Source of the DNA: Chitinophagales bacterium
GTDB lineage: Bacteria > Bacteroidota > Bacteroidia > Chitinophagales > Chitinophagaceae
DNA: 64,000 nucleotides
Reading direction: 5' to 3'
Assembly: GCA_026931325.1 (NCBI GenBank)
Contig: JAIXLO010000177.1
Coordinates: 32,756 to 96,755, forward strand
Shown here: piece by piece, positions 54,790 through 63,527 of the stretch
Position numbering within the stretch: the stretch's first letter is position 1
Layout of the letters: each line of letters opens with the position of its first letter
Notes under the pieces: model-generated
Database searches by the model: none
Told to the model about the DNA's origin: nothing
What the model saw: the letters and a program-made list of their open reading frames with translations, nothing else
Made by a program: the position numbers and the translations under genes

Positions 54790-55341
54790 TTATTGAAAAT
54801 ATACAGCATCTTTAAACAAAGGAAGATTGGTATCTTTTTCTGAAACTATAATTTCATCTTTATTTAATTGCCAATTGATATTTAGCTCTAAGTCGTTATA
54901 AAAAATTCCAGTGTCTTGTTCTTTGTTATAATAGTTATCACATTTATAAAAGAAAATTGCTTCATCACTCAATACAGCAAAGCCATGAGCAAAACCTCTT
55001 GGCACAAAAAGTTGTGTGTTATTATCTTCTGTTAATTCTACAGAAATGTGTTTACCAAAAGTTGGAGAAGACCTTCTTAAATCAACTGCTACATCTAACA
55101 CTTTGCCTTTTAAAACTCTAACTAATTTTGCTTGAGAAAATTCTCCTTTTTGATAGTGTAATCCACGAACAACACCTTTAGAAGATTTTGATTGATTATC
55201 CTGAACAAAATCTATATCTAATCCTGTTAATTCAAAAAACTTTTTTTTATTAAAGCTTTCAAAAAAATAACCTCTACTATCTTTTATAACAGTATCTCTA
55301 ATAATAAAACAATCTTTTAATGGTGTTTGTTCTACTTGCAT
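54790..55341 (-). CDS. rfbC: dTDP-4-dehydrorhamnose 3,5-epimerase
   Basis: Cupin-fold epimerase of the dTDP-L-rhamnose pathway, 183 residues. The catalytic His lies in VRGLHYQKGEFSQAKLV, with LDVAVDLRRSSPTFGK and VPRGFAHGFAVLSD as further blocks; the last contains the Tyr/His pocket region. It is preceded by a 116-bp gap with unusual inverted repeats, the largest gap within the operon. Confidence 0.96.
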   Translation of the reverse strand: MQVEQTPLKDCFIIRDTVIKDSRGYFFESFNKKKFFELTGLDIDFVQDNQSKSSKGVVRGLHYQKGEFSQAKLVRVLKGKVLDVAVDLRRSSPTFGKHISVELTEDNNTQLFVPRGFAHGFAVLSDEAIFFYKCDNYYNKEQDTGIFYNDLELNINWQLNKDEIIVSEKDTNLPLFKDAVYFQ

Positions 55342-55412
55342 TTTATTTGATTGAATGTTTTATTTGTTTAAAGGGTTTAAGTCGTTAGAACGTATTAGGA
55401 TTACTAAAACCA

Positions 55413-55447
55413 AATAACGTTGAAACGGTTGAAACGTTATTCAACGT
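55413..55447 (-). promoter_or_regulatory. Overlapping inverted repeats between rfbB and rfbC
   Basis: Two mutually exclusive stems share the same bases: AATAACGTT / AACGTTATT (55413-55421 with 55433-55441) and ACGTTGAA / TTCAACGT (55417-55424 with 55440-55447). A perfect tandem 9-mer (GTTGAAACG twice, 55419-55436) lies inside. It could be an attenuator-like switch, an operator or a processing site; there is no T-tract after it on the minus strand. Confidence 0.35.
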
Positions 55448-55457
55448 CTTAACCTTT

Positions 55458-56516
55458 TTAGCCTCTATTAGCATACATATTGTCATAATATTTTTCATAA
55501 GCACCACTTGTAACATTATTTAACCATTCTGTATTTTCTAAATACCAATCTATTGTTTGAGCAAGTCCTTCTTCAAATGTTACACTTGGCTTCCATCCTA
55601 ATTCTTTATTAATTTTCGTAGCATCAATAGCATAACGTCTATCATGCCCTGGCCTATCTTTTACATAAGTAATTAGTTGCTCACTTTCACCTTCATTTCT
55701 ACCTAATTTTTCATCCATTAATTTACAAAGTAGTTTTACCAAATCAATATTTTTCCATTCATTAAATCCACCAATATTGTATGTATCATTTATTTTTCCA
55801 TTGTGAAAAACTGTATCAATAGCAGTTGCATGGTCTTTTACAAACAACCAATCTCTTGTATATAAACCATCTCCATAAACAGGTAAAGGTTTTTTATTGA
55901 TAATATTATTGATAAATAATGGAATTAATTTTTCAGGAAAATGGTAAGGTCCATAATTATTGCTACAATTAGAAATTACTGTTTGTAAATGATATGTTTC
56001 TGCATAAGCTCTTACAAAATGATCTGAAGAAGCTTTACTTGCACTATAAGGTGAGTTAGGATGATAAGGAGTTGTTTCAGTGAAAAAACCTGTGTTTCCT
56101 AATGCACCATACACTTCATCTGTTGATACATGATAGAAAAGATGTTTAGAAAAATCGTCTTTCCAAAATTCTTTAGCAGTGTTTAATAAATTGACAGTAC
56201 CTATCACATTTGTATAAACAAAATCTAATGGAGATAAAATTGAACGATCAACATGAGATTCTGCTGCAAGATGAATAACATCGGTTATTTGATGTTTTTC
56301 AAAAACTTGTTTTAGTTTATCTGCTTCTAAAATATTTACTTTTTCAAAAAAATAATTACTACAATGATCAATATCTTTTAAGTTTTCCAAATTTCCTGCA
56401 TAGGTTAGTGCATCAAGGTTTATAATGTTATAAGAAAGATATTTTGTAACAAATAATCTTACCACATGAGAGCCTATAAAACCTGCACCACCAGTTATTA
56501 AAATATTTTTTTTCAT
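55458..56516 (-). CDS. rfbB: dTDP-glucose 4,6-dehydratase
   Basis: Extended SDR enzyme that makes dTDP-4-keto-6-deoxyglucose, 352 residues. NAD-binding GGAGFIGSHVV (9-19), HLAAESHVDRS, the catalytic STDEVYG and YSASKASSDH (Tyr/Lys). It lies 8 nt after the UDP-sugar epimerase gene. With rfbA and rfbC it gives dTDP-4-keto-rhamnose; the reductase rfbD is not in the window. Confidence 0.96.
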   Translation of the reverse strand: MKKNILITGGAGFIGSHVVRLFVTKYLSYNIINLDALTYAGNLENLKDIDHCSNYFFEKVNILEADKLKQVFEKHQITDVIHLAAESHVDRSILSPLDFVYTNVIGTVNLLNTAKEFWKDDFSKHLFYHVSTDEVYGALGNTGFFTETTPYHPNSPYSASKASSDHFVRAYAETYHLQTVISNCSNNYGPYHFPEKLIPLFINNIINKKPLPVYGDGLYTRDWLFVKDHATAIDTVFHNGKINDTYNIGGFNEWKNIDLVKLLCKLMDEKLGRNEGESEQLITYVKDRPGHDRRYAIDATKINKELGWKPSVTFEEGLAQTIDWYLENTEWLNNVTSGAYEKYYDNMYANRG

Positions 56517-56524
56517 TTTGTTAT

Positions 56525-57577
56525 TTAGAGTTTATAATAAGTTTTATACCAGCTTACAAATTTATTTATACCTTCTTGTAATGGTGTATATGGTTTGTAA
56601 TTAAAATCTTTTTCTAAGTCCGATACATCTGCAAAAGTAATAGGAACATCACCAGGTTGAATAGGTAGCATTTCTTTATTAGATTTTTTACCTGTTGCAT
56701 TTTCAATACAAGCAATAAAATCTGTAAGTGAAGCAGGTTGATTATTTCCTATGTTATAAATTTTATATGGGGCAGATGAAGAACTTGCATCAGGTTGTTT
56801 AGCATTCCACTCAATATTTTCTTTTGGTGGTTGATGAATTACTTTTGCTATTACTTCTACAACATCATCAATAAAAGTAAAATCTCTCATCATATTTCCA
56901 TTGTTAAATACTTTGATTGGTTTGTTATGTATGATAGCTTCAGTAAATAAAAATGGAGCCATATCTGGTCTTCCCCAAGGTCCATAAACTGTAAAAAAGC
57001 GTAAGCCTGTTGAAGGAATTTTAAACAAATGACTATAAACATGAGCCAAAAGTTCATTGCTTTTTTTTGTAGCAGCATATAATGATGCTGGATGATTAGT
57101 TGAATCTTTTGTGCCAAAAGGAATTTTTTCATTTAATCCATAAACGCTACTACTACTTGCAAAAACTAAATGTTTAATATTGAAATGGCGACAACATTCT
57201 AATAAATTGGCAAAGCCTGTAATATTGCTATTAATATATGCTGCTGGATGTGTAAGGCTATAACGAACACCAGCTTGTGCAGCAAGGTTAATGACTATAT
57301 CAAATTTTTCGATGGAGAATAATAGTTGCAAAGAAGCAGCATCCTCCAATTGTAATTGTACAAAAGAATAGTTTTTGTGTTTAGTGCTTTGTACTTTAGA
57401 ATTATAAGCAATTAAATTAGCATCAAAACCTGCTTCTGCCAAACGATTGCTTTTTAAGGTAACATCATAATAGTTGTTAATGCTATCAATACCAATAATA
57501 GTATGCTTTTCAGCAACTAATTTTTCTGCTACATGAAACCCAATAAAACCTGCTGTGCCCGTAATAAGAATTTTCAT
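56525..57577 (-). CDS. NAD-dependent epimerase, UDP-glucuronate 4-epimerase-like
   Basis: 350-residue extended SDR. GTAGFIGFHVAEKL (7-20) binds NAD; DSINNYYDVTLKSNRL (31-46) is the pattern of UDP-glucuronate/UDP-galacturonate 4-epimerases; SSSSVYG and LYAATKKSNE carry the catalytic Tyr/Lys. It would supply UDP-galacturonate for an acidic polysaccharide. Family assignment to 4-epimerase is by motif; the uronic substrate is probable, not proven. Confidence 0.85.
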   Translation of the reverse strand: MKILITGTAGFIGFHVAEKLVAEKHTIIGIDSINNYYDVTLKSNRLAEAGFDANLIAYNSKVQSTKHKNYSFVQLQLEDAASLQLLFSIEKFDIVINLAAQAGVRYSLTHPAAYINSNITGFANLLECCRHFNIKHLVFASSSSVYGLNEKIPFGTKDSTNHPASLYAATKKSNELLAHVYSHLFKIPSTGLRFFTVYGPWGRPDMAPFLFTEAIIHNKPIKVFNNGNMMRDFTFIDDVVEVIAKVIHQPPKENIEWNAKQPDASSSSAPYKIYNIGNNQPASLTDFIACIENATGKKSNKEMLPIQPGDVPITFADVSDLEKDFNYKPYTPLQEGINKFVSWYKTYYKL

Positions 57578-57581
57578 TGAA

Positions 57582-58775
57582 TTAATTATTTTTTAACTGC
57601 TGTGAATACACATTTTTAATCGCTTCTACCTCTTTTTGTTTGGTAAAATTATGGGTTGCAAATTTAACAGCTTCATCACTCATTTGCTGCATTAGTTGTG
57701 TATCATTTACTAATTGTAATAAGGGCTGTACATAATTTTCTATCTCATAACCTTTAACCAAAAAACCAGATTTGTTTGGCAAAAAAGTATCTTTTACACC
57801 ACCTACATCTGTTGCTATTGCAGGCTTTCCACAAAGCTGTGCTTCTATAATTGATAATGGCGTTCCTTCGTTTAATGAAGTAAGCATTACAATATCTAAA
57901 CCATAATAAGCCCAAATCATATCTTCCACCCAAGAAGTAAAAACTATACGGCTGTTATTGTTTTTGGGGCTGTATTGAATATTCTTTTTATCAAGGTGAT
58001 TCATTAAATTTTGCATTCCTGATCCATCGCCTATAATAAAAAAATAAATATGCTTGTTTAAATTATCTTTAATTACTTGTTCGGCAATATCTAAAAATAG
58101 TTGATGATTTTTTATAGGTACAACTCTACCAATTAAACCTACAGCAATATCATTTTCTTTTAAATGAAATTTAGCTCTAAAATTTTCTCTTTTAGAAGAA
58201 TCATTTTGAATAAAATTATTTTCATCAATGCCGAGTGGAATAATATGAATTTTATTTGCTGTTACAATTTTATACTGATTCACTAATTCATCTTTTTGTT
58301 TTTCGCTTAATGCAATAATGTATGTAGAAATTTTAGCTAAATATTTTTCTATATGAATTAATAACCATGAGCCAAATGAATTAAAATAAGAGTGAAATAA
58401 ATGTCCATGAAATGTATGCACTATCACTTTAACACCTAAATATTTTGCTGCTAATCTTCCTAATAAACCACTCTTTGAACCATGTGTATGAACAATATTG
58501 GCTTTATATAATTTGATGTGTTTGATGATTTCTAAGAATGCAAAAAAATCTGTTATTGGATTAATTGTTCTTCTTAAATATTTTATTTTTTTAAGTTGTA
58601 GCCCTGTATATTGATGCAATAAAAAAGAAGCTTCTACTTCATCAGCTTCTTTTTCTCCATACAGAATTAATACATTAAAATATTGCTGTAAATAATAAGC
58701 TAAAGGAATTGTATCAACAGCTTGCCCACCAATAACTAATCTATTTAAGATGATTATTATGTTGGGTTTATTCAT
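57582..58775 (-). CDS. Glycosyltransferase family 4 (group 1)
   Basis: 397 residues, GT-B fold. N-terminal MNKPNIIIILNRLVIGGQ acceptor domain, HTHGSKSGLLGRLAAKYLG and HTFHGHLFHSYF, then the donor-binding C-terminal domain with VGLIGRVVPIKNHQLFLDIA and the EX7E-like motif in SLNEGTPLSIIEAQLCGKPA. A retaining enzyme using a nucleotide sugar; donor and acceptor are not predictable. It follows fcl by 42 nt. Confidence 0.92.
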   Translation of the reverse strand: MNKPNIIIILNRLVIGGQAVDTIPLAYYLQQYFNVLILYGEKEADEVEASFLLHQYTGLQLKKIKYLRRTINPITDFFAFLEIIKHIKLYKANIVHTHGSKSGLLGRLAAKYLGVKVIVHTFHGHLFHSYFNSFGSWLLIHIEKYLAKISTYIIALSEKQKDELVNQYKIVTANKIHIIPLGIDENNFIQNDSSKRENFRAKFHLKENDIAVGLIGRVVPIKNHQLFLDIAEQVIKDNLNKHIYFFIIGDGSGMQNLMNHLDKKNIQYSPKNNNSRIVFTSWVEDMIWAYYGLDIVMLTSLNEGTPLSIIEAQLCGKPAIATDVGGVKDTFLPNKSGFLVKGYEIENYVQPLLQLVNDTQLMQQMSDEAVKFATHNFTKQKEVEAIKNVYSQQLKNN

Positions 58776-58817
58776 TCTTTAATAAAGAAATTTATTAATT
58801 GAGAGTTAGCATTATTT

Positions 58818-59750
58818 TTAATTCCACTCATTATTTTTAATTTCTTCATACACACTTTTAATGCCTTCTTCTAAAGATATTTTTGCTTTCCAACCTATAC
58901 TATTTATTTTAGAAACATCTAATAGTTTACGAGGTGTTCCATCTGGCTTTGAGGTATTCAACTCAATTTTTCCATCATAACCAACAATTTTTTTAACCAA
59001 TTGAGCTAATTCTAAAATGGTAACATCTTCTCCAACACCAATATTTACTAGACCTTCTTCATTATATTTTTCCATTAAGAAAAAACAAGCTTCTGCTAAA
59101 TCATTAACGTGCAAAAATTCTCTTCTTGGAGTACCAGTTCCCCATAATTCAACAGATGAAATATTATTTCTTTTAGCTGTAATAAATTTTCTTAATAAAG
59201 CAGGTAATACATGAGAATTGTTTAAATCATAATTATCATTTGGACCATATAAATTTGTTGGCATCGCTGAAATAAAATTGCAGCCATATTGCCTTCTATA
59301 ACTATTACACAACTCTATTCCAGCAATTTTTGCAATTGCATAAGGTTGATTTGTTTCTTCTAAATAACCAGATAAAAGATATTCTTCTTTTAAAGGTTGA
59401 GGTGCTAATTTTGGATAAATGCAAGAAGAACCTAAGAATAAAAGCTTTTCTACTTTATGTACAAAAGAAGCATGAATAATGTTTGCTTCTATCATTAAAT
59501 TTTCATAAATAAAATCTGCACGATAAGTATTGTTAGCTACAATGCCACCCACTTTTGCAGCAGCTAAAAAAACATATTCAGGCTTTTCTTTTTCAAAAAA
59601 ATTATTTACTGATTGTTGGTTTCTTAAATCAAGTTCTTTAGATGTTTTATAAATAATATTGTTGTAACCTTTTTGTTGAAGATTACGAACTATAGAACTT
59701 CCAACCATTCCTCTATGTCCAGCTACATATATTTTTGAATTGAGTTTCAT
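58818..59750 (-). CDS. fcl: GDP-L-fucose synthase
   Basis: Epimerase-reductase that converts GDP-4-keto-6-deoxymannose to GDP-L-fucose, 310 residues. NADP-binding GHRGMVGSSIVR (11-22), the ELDLRNQQSVNNFF block, SSCIYPK and the catalytic YAIAKIAGIE, and GTGTPRREFLHVNDLA. It starts 3 nt after gmd, which makes its substrate. Confidence 0.96.
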   Translation of the reverse strand: MKLNSKIYVAGHRGMVGSSIVRNLQQKGYNNIIYKTSKELDLRNQQSVNNFFEKEKPEYVFLAAAKVGGIVANNTYRADFIYENLMIEANIIHASFVHKVEKLLFLGSSCIYPKLAPQPLKEEYLLSGYLEETNQPYAIAKIAGIELCNSYRRQYGCNFISAMPTNLYGPNDNYDLNNSHVLPALLRKFITAKRNNISSVELWGTGTPRREFLHVNDLAEACFFLMEKYNEEGLVNIGVGEDVTILELAQLVKKIVGYDGKIELNTSKPDGTPRKLLDVSKINSIGWKAKISLEEGIKSVYEEIKNNEWN

Positions 59751-59753
59751 TTT

Positions 59754-60863
59754 TTATTCAAATTCATTTTTTACAATATAGCCATTTTCTTTTAAGAATT
59801 TTTCTTTGCTAAAAAGATCCAAATCACTGCTTACCATATCTTTTACCAATGCAGGCAGATCATATTTTGGCTTCCAGCCTAATTTAGTTTTTGCCTTTGT
59901 TGAATCACCAATTAATAAATCAACTTCAGTAGGTCTGTAATAACGTGGATCTACTTTAATAATAACCTTACCAATATCAAGCTTATAATCTCCATTACAA
60001 GCAACAACAAAACCCTCTTCATTTTCGGCTTCACCTCTAAAATCTAATTCAATGCCAACTTCTTTAAAAGACATTTTTACAAAATCTCTGATAGGCGTTG
60101 TTATGCCTGTTGCAATAACAAAATCTTCGGCTACTTCTTGTTGAAGAATGAGCCACATAGCTTCTACATAATCTTTAGCATGACCCCAATCTCTTTTAGA
60201 ATTTAGGTTTCCTAAGTATAAACAATCTTGTAAGCCAAGTGCAATTTTTGCAGTAGCTCTGGTAATTTTTCTTGTAACAAAAGTTTCACCTCTTATTGGA
60301 GATTCATGATTAAATAAAATACCATTACATGCAAACATATTATAGGCTTCTCTGTAATTGACAGTAATCCAATAAGCATATAATTTAGCTACAGCATAAG
60401 GGCTTCTTGGATAAAATGGTGTTGTTTCACTTTGTGGTACTGCTTGTACTAAGCCATAAAGCTCAGATGTTGATGCTTGATAAACTTTTGTTTTATTTAT
60501 TAATCCTAATAAACGAATAGCTTCTAATATTCTTAGAGTTCCTATACCATCTGCATTTGCTGTATATTCTGGTGTTTCAAAACTAACATGTACATGGCTC
60601 ATAGCAGCCAAGTTATAAATTTCATCTGGTTGTACTTCTTGAATTATTCTGATAAGATTGGTGCTATCTGTTAAATCTCCATGATGTAAAATTAAATGAC
60701 GATTAGGAATATGTGGATCTTCATAAAAATGATCAATACGTGCTGTATTAAAAAGAGAACTTCTACGTTTAATACCATGAACTTGATATCCTTTTTTAAG
60801 AAGTAGCTCAGTTAAATATGCACCATCTTGACCGGTAATTCCAGTTATTAAAGCTTTTTTCAT
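59754..60863 (-). CDS. gmd: GDP-mannose 4,6-dehydratase
   Basis: First committed step to GDP-L-fucose, 369 residues. NADP-binding [14 protein letters not shown], the [14 protein letters not shown] loop, STSELYG and [12 protein letters not shown], and [16 protein letters not shown] are typical. The frame opens at a TTG at 60869, but the ATG at 60863 ([11 protein letters not shown]) is the standard start. It is followed immediately by fcl. Confidence 0.97.
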   Translation of the reverse strand: MKKALITGITGQDGAYLTELLLKKGYQVHGIKRRSSLFNTARIDHFYEDPHIPNRHLILHHGDLTDSTNLIRIIQEVQPDEIYNLAAMSHVHVSFETPEYTANADGIGTLRILEAIRLLGLINKTKVYQASTSELYGLVQAVPQSETTPFYPRSPYAVAKLYAYWITVNYREAYNMFACNGILFNHESPIRGETFVTRKITRATAKIALGLQDCLYLGNLNSKRDWGHAKDYVEAMWLILQQEVAEDFVIATGITTPIRDFVKMSFKEVGIELDFRGEAENEEGFVVACNGDYKLDIGKVIIKVDPRYYRPTEVDLLIGDSTKAKTKLGWKPKYDLPALVKDMVSSDLDLFSKEKFLKENGYIVKNEFE

Positions 60864-60882
60864 GTTCAATTATTTTAAGAAA

Positions 60883-61851
60883 TTATTTTTCGTTAACTAT
60901 ACTTTTAATAGTAATTTCTAAACCTTCGGCTAAAGATTTTTTGGGGGTATAATTTGTAGCTTGAATAGTAACAGAAGAGAACTGTGTAGTAGCACAAAAT
61001 TTTTTAACTCTTACTGCACTTATAGCGAATTTCTTTTTAGTAATTTTAGATATTATATCCAATGTTGCTCCTCCTAAGTAGCCAATAAAATAAGGAATAC
61101 GAATTGGAAATAATTTTTTGCCTAATGCAGCTTCTGCATGATGCACTAATTCTTTAGTGGCTAAATCTGGCTTATCAATATAATTAAATAAGTGATAGCC
61201 TTTTAATGGAAATTCTAAACAGTGACTTATAAATCCAGCAACATTTTCAACATAAGCCATAGATTTTTTATTACGTCCACGACCTACCATAACAAAACGA
61301 TTACTTGCAATTTGTTTTAATAAATTATATACATTGCCTCTATTACCTGGGCCAAAAGTTACAGTTGGTCTAATAATAATCAGTGATTTTCCATTTCTAT
61401 CATTATCAAACCAACGTCTTAAAACTTTCTCAGCTTCTAATTTACTTTTCCCGTAGTGATTAAAAGGATCGGTGCCAGAAAGTTCATCAGGATTTTTTTT
61501 ATTTAATCCATAAACAGAGACAGAACTTGTGAAAATAATATGTTCAATATTCTTCTCTGCCATTACTTTTAAAACATTATGTGTTCCTTCAACATTTACT
61601 TCATAATATAAAGAAATTGGAGAAACATCATCAGTATGTTCAGCTGCCAATAAAATTATGAAATCAGTTTTATCAGGAATTGCATTTTTTAGTTCTTCAT
61701 AATTTCTTACATCAGCTTGTAAGGATGTTACATTATCCTTTTGCCATAGAGGTAATCTTTTATCTATATTAGTTACAGTATGTTTGGTAGCAATAGAATC
61801 AATCAGATGTGAACCAATAAATCCAGAGCCTCCTATTACACAAATATTCAT
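60883..61851 (-). CDS. NAD-dependent epimerase/dehydratase family protein
   Basis: 322-residue extended SDR with GGSGFIGSHLID (8-19), TSSVSVYG and HYGKSKLEAEK (Tyr/Lys pair), and IIRPTVTFGPGNRG. The shorter C-terminal domain and the sequence pattern recall sugar 4-ketoreductases such as those forming QuiNAc or FucNAc, rather than classic GalE. The substrate is unknown. It could also stand in for a missing reductase of the dTDP pathway, but that is speculative. It lies 19 nt upstream of gmd. Confidence 0.8.
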   Translation of the reverse strand: MNICVIGGSGFIGSHLIDSIATKHTVTNIDKRLPLWQKDNVTSLQADVRNYEELKNAIPDKTDFIILLAAEHTDDVSPISLYYEVNVEGTHNVLKVMAEKNIEHIIFTSSVSVYGLNKKNPDELSGTDPFNHYGKSKLEAEKVLRRWFDNDRNGKSLIIIRPTVTFGPGNRGNVYNLLKQIASNRFVMVGRGRNKKSMAYVENVAGFISHCLEFPLKGYHLFNYIDKPDLATKELVHHAEAALGKKLFPIRIPYFIGYLGGATLDIISKITKKKFAISAVRVKKFCATTQFSSVTIQATNYTPKKSLAEGLEITIKSIVNEK

Positions 61852-61947
61852 TTAATATCCAAAAATTAAAGTTGGCAAGATAAAGAAATGAGCGATATAA
61901 ATAGTTATTTTTTTATTGCTATTATTTTCTTATTAAAAATAAGTTGA

Positions 61948-62652
61948 TTATTTATCAAAATTTACAAAAGCTTTTTGTGCTAAATCATAGTCGTCTGGAA
62001 TGCCAATATCAATAAAATAACCATCAGAAATAAACCCTAAAACCAGCATGTTCGTTAATTCTTTTTCTAGAAAATCCTTTTCATAAGAAAAAATGTCTGG
62101 TAAATTTTGAGTTGTAGATAAGTAAAAATTTTTATTAATAATTAAATATCCTCCATTAATATAACCTTCTTTTACAAAGGATTTTTCTTTAAATGAAAGA
62201 ATTTTATTGTTATCATTTATCATAACACTCCCATATCTATCAAAATTTTTCATTAGTTTTAAAGCAATGGTACATTGAGCATTTGACTTATGATGTGCAG
62301 AAAACATTTTGTTTAAATCTACATCAAAAAAAGTATCTGCATTAACCACTAAAACATTTTCATCAGTAGCTAATTGGATAGCTTTTTTTAAACCACCTCC
62401 TGTGCCAAGAGGTGTTTCTTCTATACTGTATTGATAAGAAAGTGAAGGATAATATTGTTGTAAAAAATCTAATACTTGTTCTGATAAATAGCCTAATGCA
62501 AAAACATAATTTGTAACACCTTGTTTTTGTAAATATTCTATAATATAATACAAAAAGGGTTTGCCTGCAACAGGAGATAAAACTTTTGGTTTATCTGCAA
62601 CTACTGTTTTTAAACGAGTACCTAAACCGCCTGCTAAAATGAGGGCTTGCAT
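61948..62652 (-). CDS. Sugar-1-phosphate nucleotidylyltransferase, HddC-like
   Basis: 234-residue GT-A-fold enzyme. N-terminal ALILAGGLGTRLKTVVADKP, then PVAGKPFLYYIIEYL, LGTGGGLKKAIQ and VVNADTFFDVDL. This closely resembles D-glycero-alpha-D-manno-heptose-1-phosphate guanylyltransferase (HddC) and related mannose-1-phosphate enzymes, so GDP-heptose or a similar donor may be made. The partner kinase and isomerase genes are not in the window. It lies 23 nt downstream of the GT2 gene and is followed by a 96-nt gap before the epimerase. Confidence 0.82.
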   Translation of the reverse strand: MQALILAGGLGTRLKTVVADKPKVLSPVAGKPFLYYIIEYLQKQGVTNYVFALGYLSEQVLDFLQQYYPSLSYQYSIEETPLGTGGGLKKAIQLATDENVLVVNADTFFDVDLNKMFSAHHKSNAQCTIALKLMKNFDRYGSVMINDNNKILSFKEKSFVKEGYINGGYLIINKNFYLSTTQNLPDIFSYEKDFLEKELTNMLVLGFISDGYFIDIGIPDDYDLAQKAFVNFDK

Positions 62653-62675
62653 CTTTAGAAATGAATATTGATTAT

Positions 62676-63497
62676 TTACTTAAACTGTTCCAATACTTTT
62701 TTATTTACAACTTTTCTTTCCTTATCAAACACCCACCCCCATTTATTGAAGTATTTAATCATGTTTAAGATGTGAATTTTTAAAAGCCTATAACTTTTAT
62801 AAGAGCCTTGTTCGTGTTCATGTACAACACTTACATCTGGTAGAAATATTGTTTTGTATTTTTGATGAATACGTCTTGTTAAATCAATATCTTCTGGATA
62901 CATAAAAAAACGTTCATCAAATAAACCTACACTTTGCAAGGCTTTCATTCTTAAAAACATAAAACAGCCCGATAAATAAGGAACATTCATTTGTTTATTA
63001 TAGCCTGTAAATTTCAGTTGAAATTGTTCCATCCGTTTTTCAATAAGCGATGAAGGAATAAATCTTTTAAAGATTAAATCTACAGGTGTTGGAAGTAATT
63101 TTGCAACATACTGAATGCTTCCATCTGGATAAATTATTTTTGGCATTACAGAGCCTATATTTTTATTAGTCTCCATAAAATTTACTAAAGTTGACAACAC
63201 AGCTTCTTCAAAACTAACATCTGGATTTAAGATTAAATGATAAGTAGCTTTATCAATTTCTTTTCTTAAAGCAATATTATGTGCTGCACCAAAGCCAATA
63301 TTTTTATTATTGAAAATGTAAACAATCTTATCTGAATTAAACTTTTCATTAATTACATTTTGAAATTTGTTTGTTGCTGAATTATCTATTAAGTATAAAA
63401 TAAATTCAAAGTTTTTTGTTGCATCAAGTACATTTTGAATTGTATGTAATACTCTATTATCAGGGTTAAATAAGACAATAGAAATGGAAACTCTCAT
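62676..63497 (-). CDS. Glycosyltransferase family 2, rhamnosyltransferase-like
   Basis: 273 residues, GT-A fold. MRVSISIVLFNPDNRVL is the usual start; IDNSATNKF, NIGFGAAHNIAL, LNPDVSF (metal-binding acidic motif) and MYPEDIDLTRRIHQKY follow. The pattern is that of WbbL-type rhamnosyltransferases, consistent with dTDP-rhamnose genes in the same operon. There is no membrane helix. It starts 30 nt after the truncated-at-edge GT4 gene. Confidence 0.9.
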   Translation of the reverse strand: MRVSISIVLFNPDNRVLHTIQNVLDATKNFEFILYLIDNSATNKFQNVINEKFNSDKIVYIFNNKNIGFGAAHNIALRKEIDKATYHLILNPDVSFEEAVLSTLVNFMETNKNIGSVMPKIIYPDGSIQYVAKLLPTPVDLIFKRFIPSSLIEKRMEQFQLKFTGYNKQMNVPYLSGCFMFLRMKALQSVGLFDERFFMYPEDIDLTRRIHQKYKTIFLPDVSVVHEHEQGSYKSYRLLKIHILNMIKYFNKWGWVFDKERKVVNKKVLEQFK

Positions 63498-63527
63498 TAT
63501 ATATCAAATTGGGGGTGTTGAAAAAAA

